Positions 15,373-17,552 of a stretch of DNA of 17,552 bases are shown here, piece after piece. Source of the DNA: Bacillota bacterium (lineage in GTDB: Bacteria > Bacillota > Clostridia > Christensenellales > Aristaeellaceae); assembly GCA_023459275.1 (NCBI GenBank), contig JAEWVC010000022.1, positions 1-17,552 on the forward strand, in the 5' to 3' direction. The translations under genes and the position numbers were made by a program. Every line of letters begins with the position of its first letter. Positions within the stretch are counted from its first letter, which is position 1. Below the pieces are notes generated by a model, which saw nothing but the letters and a program-made list of their open reading frames with translations, searched no databases and was not told the origin of the DNA.

Positions 15373-15930
15373 TCATTTACTGTAAATTCTCGGATGCAGG
15401 ACGCCGATATCGGGCAGATTCCTGTACTTTTCATCATAATCCAGGCCATATCCCACCACAAAAGCGTCCGGGATGGTAAAGCAGGAATAATCCGGCTTGA
15501 GATCCACCCGGCGCCTGGCGGGCTTGTCCAACAGCGTCACAATTTTGATGGAGGCCGGACCGCGGTCCTCAAGCGCCCGCTTTAAATAGGAAAGCGTCAG
15601 CCCTGTGTCCACGATGTCCTCCACGATCAGCACATCCTGGTTCAAGATATCCCTGTCCAGGTCCTTCAATATACGTACCACCCCGGAGGTCTTGGTGGCG
15701 CTGCCGTAGCTGGAAATGGCCATGAACTCCGTTTTCAGCGGCAGATCGATATGCCGGATCAGGTCGGCGTAAAACACCACCGCACCCTTCAGTATGCCGA
15801 TCAGAACCGGCTCTTTCCCGGTGTAATCCCGCGTCAGGGTTTCCCCCAGCTTTTCGATGGCCTTTTGGATTTCCTCCCCGGTAATGAGCAAAGATTCCAG
15901 ATCGTCATACAGCTTCATTTTGGTGTGCAT
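15373..15930 (-). CDS. hpt: Hypoxanthine phosphoribosyltransferase
   Basis: The 185-residue product transfers phosphoribose from PRPP to hypoxanthine or guanine (purine salvage) in the cytosol. The PRPP-binding motif VLIVEDIVDTG is at 100-110, the LKGAVVF loop at 48-54, and the purine-binding KPDYSCFTIPDAFVVGYGLDY block starts at Lys145. The length is standard for the bacterial enzyme. AAGGAGA (15939-15945) lies 8 nt before the ATG at 15930; an ATG four codons inside lacks such a site. The order tilS-hpt-ftsH is conserved across Firmicutes, as in Bacillus subtilis, which supports all three assignments. Confidence 0.97.
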   Translation of the reverse strand: MHTKMKLYDDLESLLITGEEIQKAIEKLGETLTRDYTGKEPVLIGILKGAVVFYADLIRHIDLPLKTEFMAISSYGSATKTSGVVRILKDLDRDILNQDVLIVEDIVDTGLTLSYLKRALEDRGPASIKIVTLLDKPARRRVDLKPDYSCFTIPDAFVVGYGLDYDEKYRNLPDIGVLHPRIYSK

Positions 15931-15962
15931 CGGTGATCTCTCCTTATCATCTGTCCATGTAT

Positions 15963-15991
15963 TTTATACCATGTTTGATCCGCCCTGAAAA
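15963..15991 (-). promoter_or_regulatory. Candidate promoter of hpt
   Basis: The -10 is TATAAA (15963-15968), the -35 is TTTTCA (15986-15991) and the spacer 17 bp. Transcription would start near 15956, giving a leader of about 26 nt. The -35 is poor, so the call is tentative. Confidence 0.45.
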
Positions 15992-16021
15992 CAGAGGCGG
16001 CGATCCGGCTGCTTTCCTTAT

Positions 16022-17458
16022 CTACATTTCCGCCCAGGGCAGGGGCCCCTCCACGGTGAGCAACGCCGCGGTTTTTGTTTCCGGCGTCACCTTGGCCAAC
16101 CCGGAAGGGCCTGCGCCCGGCACCCACAAAATGTCCTGCCCCCTTACAACCAGGGGAAGCATGTCCCGAAAAGGCCTGTCCACCCCACGGCTGATGAGCA
16201 GCTCCTTCAAAGGCGCGGTGCCGCTGCCGTCAAGCAGCCGGAATACATCCCCGGGCCGGCGGGTGCGGATCACCGCGCCCCGAAGCTGGTCCGCGTCCAG
16301 CACCTGGCGGCGGATGCCGTCCCCAAGGTCTCCGCCGGGGCTTTTGAGGGCGGCGGTGAACATATGGTCCCCAAACCGCGCTTCCCCCGGCGCATGGAGA
16401 GGCGTTTCGGGCGGTGTCTGCCGCGCCCCCGGCGGGATCAAAAACAGCCGCTCCCGGCTGCGCTCGCAACGGATATTCCCCGGCAGGTTCGCAGCGCGGC
16501 CTGCCTCGCCGGCAAGCAGCCGCATCATTTCCTCCGTTTTCGCAAGCGTCAGGGAAAGCATTCCCCTGTCCGCGCAGACCCCCATCTCCAGCACGCTCCG
16601 TTCAAAAAAGGCGCGCAGTACCCGGCGCCGGAAGGCTGGCTGGGCGCTTTCCAGCGCCTCCCGCATCAAAAAGCAGAGCCTGTTTGAAAACCAGGCGTTA
16701 TTCTTCAGCCAGCCGCGGGTTTCCTGCTGCCAAAAGCCTTCTTCCTCCCCAAACAGGATAGCCGCCCGGCCCATGGCCTCCACGCAGCCGGGTGCAAGCT
16801 CCTCCAAAATAGGCAGCGCCGTAAGCCGGAGCCTGTTGCGAAGCCCGCCGGGCTGCGCGTTGGTTTCGTCCTCCCGCCAGGAAAGCCCCGCCTTTGCAAG
16901 GGCACCGCGCAATTCTTCCCGCCGCAGCGATAAAAACGGGCGCAGAAGCCACCCGTTTTGAAGGGGGCGGCAGGCCGCCATCCCCGAAAGCCCCGCCGGG
17001 CCGCTGCCCCTGAGCAAATGCATCAGCACCGTTTCCGCTTGGTCGTCCATGTGGTGGGCCGTTAAAAACGCGTCCCCGCCCCGCTCCGCCATGGCCCTTT
17101 CGAAGCAGCCGAAGCGCAGCGACCGGGCCGCCTCCTCCGCCCCGCACTGCAGCCTTTCCATGGCTGCCGGAACGTCCACCCGGTAATATAGGAAGGGAAT
17201 GTCCGATTCCGCGCACATGGTCTTCACAAAATCCGCGTCCAAAAGGGAGGCTTCCCCCCGGAGCCCATGCTCCACGTGCACCGCATACAGCGCAAAACCG
17301 CAACGCTTTTGAAGCGCCCAAAGCCCGTGCAGCAGCGCCACCGAGTCCGCGCCCCCCGACACTCCCGCCAGCAGCGTTTTTCCGCCGGCCGTAAGGCCCC
17401 TGGCGCTCAGTTCCTTCAAAAGCAGCGCCGCGATCCCGTCCATCGTCATCGTTCCCAT
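16022..17458 (-). CDS. tilS: tRNA(Ile)-lysidine synthase
   Basis: The 478-residue product attaches lysine to C34 of the CAU-anticodon tRNA-Ile, letting it read AUA. The ATP-binding PP-loop SGGADS is at 34-39, HVEHGLRG at 61-68 and HHMDDQAETVLM at 135-146, as in the TilS N-type ATPase domain. The C-terminal part (from about residue 395, RRPGDVFRLLDGSGTAPLKELLISR) is the TilS C-terminal domain. The length is full, so it is not truncated despite the nearby sequence edge. In-frame ATGs at 17458, 17449 and 17443 compete and none has a good ribosome site; the candidate promoter would start transcription close to the first. Confidence 0.95.
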   Translation of the reverse strand: MGTMTMDGIAALLLKELSARGLTAGGKTLLAGVSGGADSVALLHGLWALQKRCGFALYAVHVEHGLRGEASLLDADFVKTMCAESDIPFLYYRVDVPAAMERLQCGAEEAARSLRFGCFERAMAERGGDAFLTAHHMDDQAETVLMHLLRGSGPAGLSGMAACRPLQNGWLLRPFLSLRREELRGALAKAGLSWREDETNAQPGGLRNRLRLTALPILEELAPGCVEAMGRAAILFGEEEGFWQQETRGWLKNNAWFSNRLCFLMREALESAQPAFRRRVLRAFFERSVLEMGVCADRGMLSLTLAKTEEMMRLLAGEAGRAANLPGNIRCERSRERLFLIPPGARQTPPETPLHAPGEARFGDHMFTAALKSPGGDLGDGIRRQVLDADQLRGAVIRTRRPGDVFRLLDGSGTAPLKELLISRGVDRPFRDMLPLVVRGQDILWVPGAGPSGLAKVTPETKTAALLTVEGPLPWAEM

Positions 17459-17464
17459 GGGCTT

Positions 17465-17493
17465 ATTGTACCTGTTATCAAGCCGCCGCGCAA
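17465..17493 (-). promoter_or_regulatory. Candidate promoter of tilS
   Basis: The -35 is TTGCGC (17488-17493), the -10 is TACAAT (17465-17470) and the spacer 17 bp. The first A at the expected distance after the -10 is the A of the ATG at 17458, so the transcript could be leaderless or use an ATG a few codons later. Confidence 0.4.
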
Positions 17494-17518
17494 GAGGATA
17501 GGATGCGGTGACGGGAAA

Positions 17519-17552
<34 letters not shown>

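Overview
The window is a high-GC, almost entirely minus-strand stretch that looks like a Clostridia-class Firmicute, probably an intestinal one assembled from a metagenome. The reasons are the conserved tilS-hpt-ftsH cluster, a class B sortase next to a PxTGD-type surface protein, a VanW-family protein, strong AGGAGG-type ribosome binding sites, and the GC-rich intergenic palindromes often seen in this group. I cannot name a genus. The right end runs into a 34-base poly-G, which looks like an artefact at a contig edge.

Reading along the minus strand (right to left): tilS (tRNA-Ile lysidine synthase), hpt (purine salvage) and ftsH (membrane AAA+ protease) come first, then a PHP-domain phosphoesterase 16 bp behind ftsH. 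Next is a tight group: a membrane-anchored VanW/peptidoglycan-binding protein, a RidA-family protein and a DapA/NanA-superfamily lyase-like protein. A 507-bp gap then holds a decayed relic of a sortase-anchored surface protein, directly followed by a class B sortase gene. After it, with its own promoter, lies an intact 1334-residue cell-wall surface protein (signal peptide, GLUG motifs, InlB-like repeat, three 172-residue tandem repeats, Ig-like domain, PDTGD sorting signal). Then comes pyrBC (aspartate carbamoyltransferase and dihydroorotase) behind a near-consensus promoter.

The left 1.1 kb is accessory. It has five 28-29 bp tandem units, each an intact or near-intact palindrome, then about 3.5 units of an unrelated 53-54 bp tandem repeat, then a small DUF559 (Vsr-like, PD-(D/E)xK) gene framed by two inverted copies of one ~57-61 bp palindromic element.

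The two most interesting units are (i) the DUF559 gene between inverted palindromic repeats, which resembles a minimal repeat-plus-nuclease mobile unit, and (ii) the sortase locus, where a frameshifted relic of a second substrate sits directly upstream of the sortase and aligns with the C-terminus of the intact substrate. The rest is housekeeping. All homology statements come from reading motifs by eye; no database search was run.
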